From Strongyloides papillosus (lineage: Eukaryota; Nematoda; Chromadorea; Rhabditida; Strongyloididae): DNA of 64,000 bases. The position numbers and the translations under genes are program-made. A model generated the notes under the pieces. That model had not been told where the DNA came from and ran no database searches. It saw nothing but the letters and a program-made list of their open reading frames with translations. Below, in pieces: positions 20,406 through 29,815 of the stretch (the stretch's first letter is position 1; each line of letters starts with the position of its first letter). Location: assembly GCA_005656395.1 (NCBI GenBank), contig SRSI01000050.1:3968001-4032000 (forward strand), in the 5' to 3' direction.

Positions 20406-23236
20406 TTAAAATAAAATTATATTTAAATTATTCTTTTTGATATTAATATTGAGATTAGTTTTAAAAAGATAATATTTTTCTGTAAATAAAAATAATTATT
20501 ACTAGATAAAAAAAACATTTACATGAAATAAATAATATAGAAAAATGAAAGACGAAAATAGTGAACATTTTAACTAGGGTATATATGAATGAATAAATAA
20601 AAAATAAAATTAAATATATTACCTTGGATTAGTATCATTAATCTTCTTTTTAAATCATACACAATCAATTACCTAATCATTTAAAATATTTAAGGTTTGT
20701 AAATTTTTTATTTATTAAACTCAACTGTACATAATTTCCCCTCTTCCTTTAACTGTATACATATATATACTCTTAGGTAAGTATTAGAAAAATAACATTA
20801 AAAAAGGTAACCTTGAAATAATATAAAGAAAATTCAATATAACATTTAAATTTTAATTTTAAATATTAATAAAAGAAAATATTTATTAAAAAGTTTCATT
20901 TATTATTATTATCTATCGCTATTAAGGTAATTTTAAACATGTTTTTATATGTTAATTTGAAGCAATTGAAGCCATTTACACGATAATCAATGCTAATTTA
21001 TTAAATATATCTACATAAAAGTTCCAGTAAAATCTTTAAACTTTGATATTCAAAATTTTGATGTTATCAAAAAGGAATATCACAGTTTACAATGTAAAAA
21101 TATTTGTGAAAATTTTCTAAGGAAAAGAAGTCAAACTAGTTAAAGGGTCTTTAAATTTAACCATTAAAATAAAATAGATAAGTGAAGTATTTTTATTATA
21201 TCAAACTTTTAATATGGTATATCTATTTAGCAGTATCATATAATAATGTATAAAAGTAGTTTAAATATATTTTATCTGTTATAATAAAAAAAATTACATA
21301 TTTAACTGACCATAGAAATTTTTTTATTTTTTAGAGAAATAGAATTATTGAAAAAAGGTTATATAGAGAAAACGTATGTTATACTTGAAAAGAATCAAAG
21401 TGAGTAGAGAATTTTTCATGGTCAAATGAAGTATACACAATCAAATTGATACTTTCACATAAAAATATATTTTTAACTTTAAATTAAAAATCTAAAATTT
21501 ATTTGCCCTAAGATTATATAATATATATTGTCATAATAATAGAATTTTTATTTTATTGTCATAAATATATATAACCAATAAACCTATTTTAAATTTTAAT
21601 CCATAAATATTTTTCACCTATAACATATACCATTTTGTCATGAACATTCTTCAAAACTACTACTACTATTGGAATAGTAGTATGATAATTATGAGGTAAA
21701 AGAAAAGTTATTATTTAAATATATTTTATAATTCACTAAATAATGGTAGAAAAACAATATTTGCCATAAAATCACTAGAATATACTTTTTATTAAATATA
21801 TCTATTCCTAAAGTGGTCAATAAAATGATAATATAATTAGTACTTGATATGTTCTTTAGAAAATATTTCAAAAAGTGTTTGTATGTTATTTAAAAAGAAC
21901 ACAACTTAGGAAATACTTTTAAACCAAGAATATGAAAGATAATTATCAGTTGTAGAAAATATAGTAACCAATACAATTATTCTTTTTAGATGAATTCAAA
22001 CAAAGACACCTTTAGAAAATATATTTTGTGGAAATGAGAATAAAACACATTAGTACAAAAAAACTTGATTTTTTGTATTTTAAAATATCATAGAAAAAAA
22101 TAGGTGTATATAATAAATAATAAAAATATTTTAAGTGTAAAAATAAAAGAAATCATTATCTTTCAAACATAAAACTGATGGATGGAACACTAATTATTTA
22201 ATGACATCTTTTTAAATAATTACTAAATACGTTTAACGATAAATAATTTTGTTTTTTGACTCAAAATATAATTATTTAAATGTTTAATAACCAAATAATA
22301 GAATTGAACTTATATATGAATAGGAAGGTTAGAATATGTGATAACAAAATTCTTTTTGTGTGATGCCTTCAAAATACCCACAACCAAGTGGTGACCTAAA
22401 TATTAAAAGTATATATTTTATAATAATTCAGTCCTTTATCTATTATTATTGTAGATATTATACATATCTTGTCTACATCTAATAGATATCTTTAAATGAA
22501 TATGAAAATAATCTGGAATATGATGAGATCAAAATCATAGCTGGAAATTTTTGAAATATCTATTGAGGCATATAAACAAAAGGTAATTTATTTTGAAGAT
22601 TAATTCTTATGTAGATAATGTTGCATTTAAGAAGTTCCATTCACCAAAAATAGATGGTATTTTGGTAAAACTAGATATATCTATGTATATTTATATAGAG
22701 GATCAAAATGTCTATATATATTTTTAATTATTCTTACATAAATATTATAATAATTTATCACTATACAATATAATTTTATTATAACAATAATCTAATTCAA
22801 GAATATATATACACTTCATTATCCTTTATTTACCAGAGTTAAATGCATACTGTAACAGTTTGTTTTCAATTTAATTAAAGTTTTTGTATAATATTACATT
22901 GATATTTAAACCAAATCAGAAAATCATTTGATCTAGATAAAAAATCAACATATAATTTAATCACCTTTTGTTATATAATTATAGATTATTAAATTTTCCA
23001 ATCTTCACCAAGGTAAAATTATTTCTATTTTCAAGAATAGTAATTAAAATCATGTACCGAATTATTTTATATTATATAATCTTGGAAAACGTGGATTTAA
23101 AAAAATATTGTAAAATTCCAATGTAAATCTGATCAAAATAAAGTTACTTTAATATCACCATTTTTTTGTAATCATTTATTTCAATAACATTTTAATCAAA
23201 AAATCCCACTTTTGATTTAATCACTAATATTCTGAT
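20406..23236. other. 2.8 kb intergenic DNA, nothing recognised
   Basis: Strongly AT-rich, with many homopolymer and TATATA runs and no open frame longer than about 60 codons on either strand. It separates the divergently oriented BRICHOS gene and the four-TM gene, so promoters for both should lie here, but no specific element could be identified. Confidence 0.6.
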
Positions 23237-24081
23237 ATGAATGGACAAAATATTATCATTAACAATAACAATGCTAACATTAACACTAATCAACAAGCAA
23301 AAAAACCTCTTAAAAAACTTCTTTTTACAACCAAGCCAGAGATAACAATTTTAGTGGTGTGTATTTTAAGTTTTCTATCTCAAATTGGAATCTTTTATGT
23401 ATGTTTAATAAATATTATCTTTAATTCTTACTTTTTTCTAGTGTTTCTATCAAATAGAGAATAATGGGCTGTTAATTGCTTCTGGTGGATCTCTTATTAC
23501 GATGATTATTTCAATTCCATTTCTTATTAGTGGTTTTAAAAAATACAAATTCCAGAAACACCTTAATTTAGTATATATAATTATTCAGGTACATTTTTAT
23601 ATTAAGAATAATATTTTTATAAAGTTTTTAGTCGCTTTTTGTTGTTGCTTGCGGTGCTCGATTGGCTCAATACACATGTTATGCTTCAGTATTCAAGATT
23701 TTAGGATTCACTGGGATTGATCCATTGAAAAATATAAAAATTGAATTTTTTGAAGATGAAATAGATGAATGGAAGTCTTTATATATACATGCTGTTATTG
23801 GTGCTACTTTTTTAGCGATATGGATGTATAGTATTAGAACAGTTTATAACTTATATAGAAGAGTTTATATTGTAAGAGTATATGGAAATAATGGACAAGA
23901 AACTGGAGGAGTAAACAAAAAAAGTAAGAAAGGAGATGCAATCCCTCAGAAAATGGTAGGAAATGGACAGAATTTGATGGGAAACAATTTTAATACTCAA
24001 AATAATTTTGCAATCCCAACAAATGCCGCTAATATGCCAATGGCTTCAGGACCATATAATCCTCAAGTTTTTGTAAAGTGA
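23237..24081 (+). CDS. Four-transmembrane protein of unknown function
   Basis: Exons 23237-23398, 23442-23588 and 23632-24081 give 252 residues, with introns of 43 nt each (GTATGT...TTCTAG and GTACAT...TTTTAG). There are four hydrophobic helices: ITILVVCILSFLSQIGIFYV, LLIASGGSLITMIISIPFLI, a third around LVYIIIQSLFVVACGA, and AVIGATFLAIWMYSI. The N-terminus is Asn-rich and the C-terminal tail is polar (Gly, Asn, Pro). The tetraspan shape with short N- and long C-termini resembles nematode-specific membrane families. The loops lack the tetraspanin CCG motif. No family is assigned. Confidence 0.75.
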
Positions 24082-24172
24082 AAATCAATTTAAATGGGTT
24101 TCTTTTTTAAATTTATATATATGTATAGTTCAATATTGTTACTAATTTATCATAAAAGAATTTTATTAATTG

Positions 24173-27100
24173 TTACCATTCAAGATACATGGAAAATAAC
24201 ATTTTAATCATCTTCCAATACTTTAAAATATAGTGGACAAAAAAGGGCCAAATCGATAGGAAAAATATTATTTTCCATAGCGTTGAGTTGGGCATTCTTT
24301 TACTGATATTTTTATCTTTCTCCTTATCAATTAACATTTTTTTCATAATATTATTTTGTTCAATAACTGTGTTGGTTAATTTAACAACATCATTACTTAA
24401 TTCCAATGTTTTCTTTTCTAGTAAATTAATAAAACTAGAAAATGTTTTTGTAAATATTTTAATTGTATCCTCAGAGAAAGATTTATTTTCAGATAAAGGT
24501 GGTTGAAGCTTTGTTAACGACTCAAATTCCATGTCTTCAGTAGCATCAATATAATCACCATCATTACTCTTAACTTCTTCTTCAATTATTTGAGTTTGTT
24601 TCTTCTCTTTGGGTAAAATATTATTTTGATTATCACTTGTTACAGGATTATGCATTGAACGTCCTAATATTTTAAATGCCGGTTCAAGAACATCCTCTAA
24701 ATTATGATCTTTTTCTAACTTTAAAAAGTATTCCATCCCATAAGCTTCAATTGTGTCGTCTATCTGTTTATTAAACAACTCTAAATATTTTTTCATGGAA
24801 GTTTCTTTGTCCATTGAACCAAGTTTATTCCATGCATCCCATTTATATTTTTCTACAACATTCCAAAATGACGGCTGTTCTTGATCACATGGACCAATTG
24901 TTGATTGTTTAAAAAGTGAATAATAAGATAATTTTGTCTCATTAGATGTTGATATGGGTCCTAAAAATTAATTTTATTAGTTTATTGATAATTATACCAG
25001 GGATATCGTAGATATCCTGCAAGTATAATTTATATTATATAAGATACTAACGTAGTGAGATTGCTTTGCATAACGCGGTCTTTTCCTTGGATTTAGTCCT
25101 TTTCTTGCACGGAATTTCGGAATTCCGTACAGTTTTGGTGGTGCGCCACTATTTAATCAGATTTTTGTAAGTGATAAGGTGATACTGTACTCGTAAGGTG
25201 TGGGAACAATAATTTAACACAACAAGATTTATTATAATTAATTATATATACTCGTACATGTAACCTGGTGATATAAGGGAGTAAATATTAATGGTATTTG
25301 ATCAGCAAGTAGCTGGGTGATAGATAATTAATAATATTACAATAATTAATTAAGTATAAGTAATAATTCGGATTAAATTTTGATGGGTGGGTACATACGT
25401 TAGTATCTTATATAATATAAATTATACTTGCAGGATATCTACGATATCCCTGGTATAATTATCAATTATATGTCGATACTAACGTAGTGAGATTGCTTAT
25501 TTGTAGGAGAGAACAGTAGCACCGAAATTATTCCCAATTTCCTTATGATAAAACTTAAAGAAGGAGTGTTCAGATGCCCAGTTAATAGCTTCTATCATAT
25601 TTGTAATAGACCCTGCTATTTCATAGTATTTTGATGCAGCAGCTCCCCTGATGTTGTGTGGTCTACCTATATCTAAGCCAGCTGTTAGGTAGTAATTATA
25701 GATCCATCTTCCTAGTGTAGTTCCAGTGACATTTTTGTGTGGCTTGAAGTAACTTATCCACAGATTTTGAGAAGTGCGTATAGGCTCCGTACGCTTTAAG
25801 TACAAGGATAGGGCGGTGAGTGGGCATAAGCTCGGATTTGCATATTTTTGAATGTGCATTCTGTGGAATTTGTGAGTGGCTGTAGAATTTTTTGATCTTC
25901 CCGGGATTGTGAAATTAGCCCATGCATCCGAGAGGGTCATATGATCTAGAGACATTCTAGCAAGCTCGTTCATCCTTTGTGGCGATACAATGGAGATCAG
26001 AGTAATTGTTGTAAACGTCAAATCTTTGATAGACATTTCCATTGAGGCTGGGTTGTTTTCAATATGTCTCAGAATGATGTCCAAGTCAAATGTCATGTAT
26101 TTTTGAATATCATGATTGTAGTTATTCACTTGGATCCCTTTTATGAGTTTGCTTAGCAATGTTTTTTCATGGGATGAGAAGGTTACCTTACGTAACTTTG
26201 CTATGGCTACTAGTGAATTCTTTATTGTATTAACTGTAGATGGAGCGGCACTGGTAGCTATCTTTGATAGATATTTGGTGAGATTCTTAAAGGAGAAGTG
26301 TTCATCCTTTATTCCATTTTCTTTACAGAAGTTAAGGTAATTTCTCAAATGAGTGGAATAGGATTTTTGAGTGTTAACTGAGTAAGATTGTTGAATGGAT
26401 TGTGAAACTTCGGGATCCATGTCACTCAGTGCGACTTGAAGAAAATTCGGAAAAGTCCCACTTTGTGCTTTCGGTTCTTCATTGGAGTTGCACAGTCTGG
26501 AAAGTTAACTATATTATAACCATATAATTGTAGGATAGGGTCCCCGAATTGGGATATTAAAACTGGAAAATAATTTTGATTTTCCCACATTAGGGCTACC
26601 AGCCAAAGATTGCACTTGTCGGTACCCGCTTTACGCAGTACTCTGAGTACTTGATTACATGGGGGAAATGCTATTACTTCCTCATCAATTAAACCCTGCC
26701 AGTTGAATGAGTAGGCATTTCTTCTAAACGCTCGGTTATCATCAAATAACGTTACAAATTTATCACGAAATTTATTTTCATAAGATGCAAACAGATCAAC
26801 CGAAATTATTACATTAAATTTATTTAAAAGAAATTCCTTAATTTCTTCTCTTGCCTTTATAGTTAGAGTTGCTTCTGTTGGGCCTTGTAGGGTAACGGGC
26901 ATTGTTCGGGAAAGGCGATCTGCCACCTGATTGTAGGATCCTGGAATATGGTATAAGTTAATATATAGCCTGTGCTCGTAAAAGAAATCGAGTAGCTTTT
27001 CCGTCTCCGATGAGAGAAATATTTTATTAACACTTCCTTTATTATGAACCAACGCTAGGGTAGTTGTATTGTCACAGTAAATGTTAACTATTTTATTATA

Positions 27101-29364
27101 TGTATTTTGCAAAAGCCCGAAGCACGTGAAGGATAAGGCCATTAGTTCCTTCTCATTAATATGTTTAGATAATAAGTCGTCCGTAAAGTACCCTTGGACG
27201 CTTTGGGAAGTGTAATCAGGAAAATATACTATTCCTCCATAACTAACATTACATGCGTCTGTGTAAACCTCTATGCTCGCGTGGTCCTGATTATATCGCA
27301 GCCCATTGGTGGCTTCTATGTTATTGATATACCATGCTAGACCTTGCCTAATTTCCGTTGTTATATTCACATACCTATTGTAACTTGGAGGAAACCCTAT
27401 ACATTTATTTACGGCGCGTTGGAGTGGACGTGCTTTGATTCTTGTTAAGAAGTTTGCATAGGATGAGAATTCTATCATGCCTAATAAGCTATAAAGCTGA
27501 CGTGCAACTACCCTCTTGAGATTTGAGATGTGACGGGCTGCTTTAATAATGTTATCCAGCTTATCCTGGGGGAGGCGAAGTTCCTCTTTAAGTGTATCTA
27601 TCACTAAACCTCGATATTTTATTATATATTTAGGTGACAACTCACTCTTTTTCTCGTTAATGGAGAATCCAGCTGCACGTAACAAATTCATGCAGTATTC
27701 GGTATGACGTGTTAACAGATCCTTATCCGTATGAGTGATTAGAAAATCATCGTAAAATCTCGTCATTTTTATACCGTTGGCCCTTATCGTGGCGGTTAGG
27801 GTGTTTGTTATTCTATAAAATAGTCTTGGTGCTGAACTAGCTCCAAAGGGCAATACAAGGTAAATGTATGTTTTATTATTCCACCTGAATCCTAAGTATT
27901 CAGTTTGATGTGGTCGTACTGCACAGCTGTGGTATGCTGCGGATAGGTCAATAGAAGTTAAGAAGGCTTTAGGCTCGAGAAGATCCGTTACATCTTTTAT
28001 CGACTCACATTTAAAACTAAAATGTTGTATGTAATCATTTAGTGAAGAAAGGTCTAGTACTAATCTCATTTTTTGAAGTGGTTACTACCATTAGAGGGCT
28101 GATCCATTTGGGATTGTCGTGCTCTTTTATACTGTTGGAGCGGAGGAGATCTTTTATCTCATTTTCAATAAACTGTTCTTCTTCCTTTGAAGAGAATTTA
28201 TTCTTACCTATCTTATGCTGTGTTGGCTCACATAAGATACCTATATCTACACCGTTTATTATGTAATCAAGTAGCACCGTATCGGTTGGCGCAATCTTTT
28301 GCCAGAATGGTAGGCATTGGTGTATTGTATTGGGGGGCATGTTTGGGTTGATTATAACGTACCTTTCCGGCTCGATGTTAGCCGTATTATTGTAAGATCT
28401 TTTTCTGTTTTCCCTTTGGATAAACGAGAGGAGATCCTGTGGTGTATCGGCCACATTCTTGAATAATGCTTCGGCATGCTTAGGAAGTATTGAGATTCTT
28501 TCAGAACTATCCATACGAGTTACCTTCTCTTCCATATCGAGAGGTACACTGGGAAGCCCTTTGTTGAATTTGGGTGAGAAGTTTCTAAAGGCGACTTCTC
28601 TACGTATGTCACTTAATCCGTCGACAACATACTTGATATTAATGAGGGCACTGAGTACGGCACTTTTGTTATCTCCTGTTGCAGCTTCAACATTGTGCGA
28701 TAACATACAGACTGACTGGAGTAGGTGATCCTGCATTTTGGCAAGGTTGCTGTCTACTGACCTCATTTTTAATTTAGAGTAGTATGGGGTGCTGAAGGCG
28801 GGAGCGAGAAACTGGAGGTCTTGGTGAACGCCCATTCTATCAGTGATGCTCTCAATGGTTTCATGTGATATTCTTTTGCAGGAGAATATTTTGGATACCG
28901 CTTTCATACCTTGTTCAGATAACGTCATTGACTTTTTATTGTGCAATAGAGCGTTGATAAGTTGGTCATCGGCACTTTCTTCTGCCGGCTGTTGAGTTGA
29001 ATTGTCAAACAGACCCAGTATTTCATTATTATCAGGTTCTTCAGCCATTTGGAACTTGATTCGGCAACGATTTTGTTAGATATTAGTAATAATAACGACA
29101 AAATTCAAGGAAAAGAAAAAACTGATTAAATAGTGGCGCACCACCAAAACTGTACGGAATTCCGAAATTCCGTGCAAGAAAAGGACTAAATCCAAGGAAA
29201 AGACCGCGTTATGCAAAGCAATCTCACTACGTTAGTATCGACATATAATAGAAAATAAAATATATTCGATTACCTTCTTTAGGAAGATTCTGAATTATCT
29301 TTACAGCAGCCAAGAACATTTCTTCTAATGAATACTTTTCTTCTTCATTTTTTTCAATAAACAT
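24173..29364 (-). CDS. Membrane-anchored acyl-CoA-binding protein (ACBD5/MAA-1 type), intron carries a retrotransposon
   Basis: Two exons: 29364-29274 (starting MFIEKNEEEKYS) and 24960-24173, together 292 residues. The acyl-CoA-binding domain spans the junction at about residues 12-100: FLAAVKIIQNLPKEG from exon 1, then YYSLFKQSTIGPC and KYKWDAWNKLGSM from exon 2, matching ACBP helices 1-3 with the acyl-CoA-contact Tyr/Lys positions. An acidic linker and a coiled-coil-like stretch follow. A C-terminal membrane helix (IIFFLSIWPFFVHYIL) makes it tail-anchored, as in ACBD5 and C. elegans MAA-1. Such proteins bind long-chain acyl-CoA at peroxisome, ER or endosome membranes. The 4313-nt intron holds a DIRS element in the same orientation; without it the intron would be 49 nt. 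Confidence 0.9.
25043..25160 (+). repeat. DIRS left inverted terminal repeat
   Basis: 118 bp starting GATACTAACGTAGTGAGATT and ending ATTTAATCAG. It is the exact reverse complement of 29122-29239, with no mismatch found by eye. An outer extension of 57 bp (24986-25042) lies outside it. Confidence 0.92.
25161..25395. other. Non-coding DIRS interior between left ITR and internal complementary region
   Basis: About 235 bp without an open frame, AT-rich. This is the element's 3' untranslated part, downstream of the recombinase. Confidence 0.6.
25396..25498 (-). repeat. DIRS internal complementary region
   Basis: This 103-bp stretch is the reverse complement of the element's two outer ends placed side by side. 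Positions 25408-25464 match the left outer extension (24986-25042) inverted. The remainder to 25498 matches the right end, including CGACATATAAT and the start of the ITR. In DIRS1-like elements this region templates the joining of ends into a circle during replication. It overlaps the stop codon of the recombinase frame. Confidence 0.88.
25497..26420 (-). CDS. DIRS tyrosine recombinase
   Basis: 307 residues. The catalytic signature of the tyrosine-recombinase fold is visible: Arg in IVSPQRMNELARM (R149), H-x-x-R in HNIRGAAAS (H255, R258), His in NWASEHSFFKFYHKE (H285) and the nucleophile Tyr in FYHKE (Y291). An N-terminal core-binding region (YSVNTQKSYSTHLRNYL) resembles the SAM-like domain of phage-type integrases. 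The enzyme would integrate a circular DNA intermediate. The frame is intact, and its stop lies inside the internal complementary region. Six bases separate its start from the upstream RT frame's stop. Confidence 0.9.
   Translation of the reverse strand: MDPEVSQSIQQSYSVNTQKSYSTHLRNYLNFCKENGIKDEHFSFKNLTKYLSKIATSAAPSTVNTIKNSLVAIAKLRKVTFSSHEKTLLSKLIKGIQVNNYNHDIQKYMTFDLDIILRHIENNPASMEMSIKDLTFTTITLISIVSPQRMNELARMSLDHMTLSDAWANFTIPGRSKNSTATHKFHRMHIQKYANPSLCPLTALSLYLKRTEPIRTSQNLWISYFKPHKNVTGTTLGRWIYNYYLTAGLDIGRPHNIRGAAASKYYEIAGSITNMIEAINWASEHSFFKFYHKEIGNNFGATVLSYK
26426..28069 (-). CDS. DIRS reverse transcriptase / RNase H / methylase-like polyprotein
   Basis: 547 residues. RT motifs in order are RLVLDLSSLN, the motif A Asp in TSIDLSAAYHS, motif B LPFGASSAPRLF and motif C FYDDFLI (the YxDD box). 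RNase H follows with YTDACNVSYGGI, NEKELMALSF, IYCDNTTTLALVHNKGS and HIPGSYNQVADRLSR. The C-terminal part (IAFPPCNQVLRVL, LWLVALMWENQNYFPVL) matches the Dam-methylase-like segment typical of DIRS-group elements. RT motifs 1 and 2 lie upstream in the gag-like frame, so this frame alone lacks the start of the RT fingers. Its first ATG may not be the true translation start. Confidence 0.9.
   Translation of the reverse strand: MRLVLDLSSLNDYIQHFSFKCESIKDVTDLLEPKAFLTSIDLSAAYHSCAVRPHQTEYLGFRWNNKTYIYLVLPFGASSAPRLFYRITNTLTATIRANGIKMTRFYDDFLITHTDKDLLTRHTEYCMNLLRAAGFSINEKKSELSPKYIIKYRGLVIDTLKEELRLPQDKLDNIIKAARHISNLKRVVARQLYSLLGMIEFSSYANFLTRIKARPLQRAVNKCIGFPPSYNRYVNITTEIRQGLAWYINNIEATNGLRYNQDHASIEVYTDACNVSYGGIVYFPDYTSQSVQGYFTDDLLSKHINEKELMALSFTCFGLLQNTYNKIVNIYCDNTTTLALVHNKGSVNKIFLSSETEKLLDFFYEHRLYINLYHIPGSYNQVADRLSRTMPVTLQGPTEATLTIKAREEIKEFLLNKFNVIISVDLFASYENKFRDKFVTLFDDNRAFRRNAYSFNWQGLIDEEVIAFPPCNQVLRVLRKAGTDKCNLWLVALMWENQNYFPVLISQFGDPILQLYGYNIVNFPDCATPMKNRKHKVGLFRIFFKSH
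28035..29048 (-). CDS. DIRS gag-like protein plus N-terminal part of RT
   Basis: 337 residues. The first roughly 230 are helical and polar without a zinc knuckle, as in DIRS-type Gag. From FWQKIAPTDTVLLDYIINGV onward the sequence is the conserved lead-in to DIRS RT, including EIKDLLRSNSIKE and PKWISPLMVVTTSK. The frame then leaves RT coding at an A6 run and ends at 28035 within the next frame, overlapping it by 35 nt. The continuation of RT lies in the other frame immediately after the run. It starts at ATG 29048, about 75 bp inside the right ITR. Confidence 0.85.
   Translation of the reverse strand: MAEEPDNNEILGLFDNSTQQPAEESADDQLINALLHNKKSMTLSEQGMKAVSKIFSCKRISHETIESITDRMGVHQDLQFLAPAFSTPYYSKLKMRSVDSNLAKMQDHLLQSVCMLSHNVEAATGDNKSAVLSALINIKYVVDGLSDIRREVAFRNFSPKFNKGLPSVPLDMEEKVTRMDSSERISILPKHAEALFKNVADTPQDLLSFIQRENRKRSYNNTANIEPERYVIINPNMPPNTIHQCLPFWQKIAPTDTVLLDYIINGVDIGILCEPTQHKIGKNKFSSKEEEQFIENEIKDLLRSNSIKEHDNPKWISPLMVVTTSKNEISTRPFFTK
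29122..29239 (-). repeat. DIRS right inverted terminal repeat
   Basis: Exact inverted copy of 25043-25160, followed by a 10-bp outer extension (CGACATATAAT region) to 29249. It marks the 5' end of the element's sense strand. Confidence 0.92.
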
Positions 29365-29815
29365 TGTTGAAAAATAAATAATATTTTATTATAAATATAA
29401 TTAATTTGTCTATAATAAAAACAAATTACAATCAAAGGTAAAAAACATCGATGAACTGTTTTGGAAAGATAGATAGAGACATTTGATCAATGACATATTA
29501 TCAAGGAAGTTTTATTTATTTGTAAGAGTTAATAACGTTGTATATATTAATGGTGTAAATATATAGGCGTATTATAAAAATGTAGCCAAACTAGAATACA
29601 CTTTTATACATTATGGCTTTAATATTATTTTAAAAGTTTTTTTTGATAAAATATTATTTGATTTTTATGCATTCTTAAATGATTCTATCAAATTTAATCT
29701 CAAAATATATTCTTGGGATATTTTAACAATATTTTTTTTAAATATATTTAAATCTATTTATTTTTTAAATATGAACAATAATTGTATAAAACTTTATTAA
29801 CATATGGTATAAAAA

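Larger units (their letters stand above)
24986..29249 (-). mobile_element. DIRS-type tyrosine-recombinase retrotransposon (complete-looking)
   Basis: About 4.26 kb, transcribed on the minus strand. In element order it carries a right-hand end with an inverted terminal repeat, a gag-like frame that reads into the start of RT, an RT/RNase H/methylase-like frame, a tyrosine recombinase frame, an internal complementary region and the left-hand end. Identical 118-bp ITRs and the internal region define it as DIRS-like and not the split-direct-repeat PAT layout known from nematodes. It has no LTRs or DDE integrase. Its base composition is visibly less AT-rich than the host DNA. The AT dinucleotide at both edges (24984-24985, 29248-29249) fits recombinase crossover at AT without a longer target duplication. 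Confidence 0.9.

Noticed and set aside
26426..29048. Plus-strand frames inside the retrotransposon
   Set aside because: Shadows of the RT and gag-like frames.
24986..29249. LTR retrotransposon or DDE transposon in the ACBP intron
   Set aside because: No direct LTRs, no DDE integrase; ITRs plus tyrosine recombinase and internal complementary region are diagnostic of DIRS.
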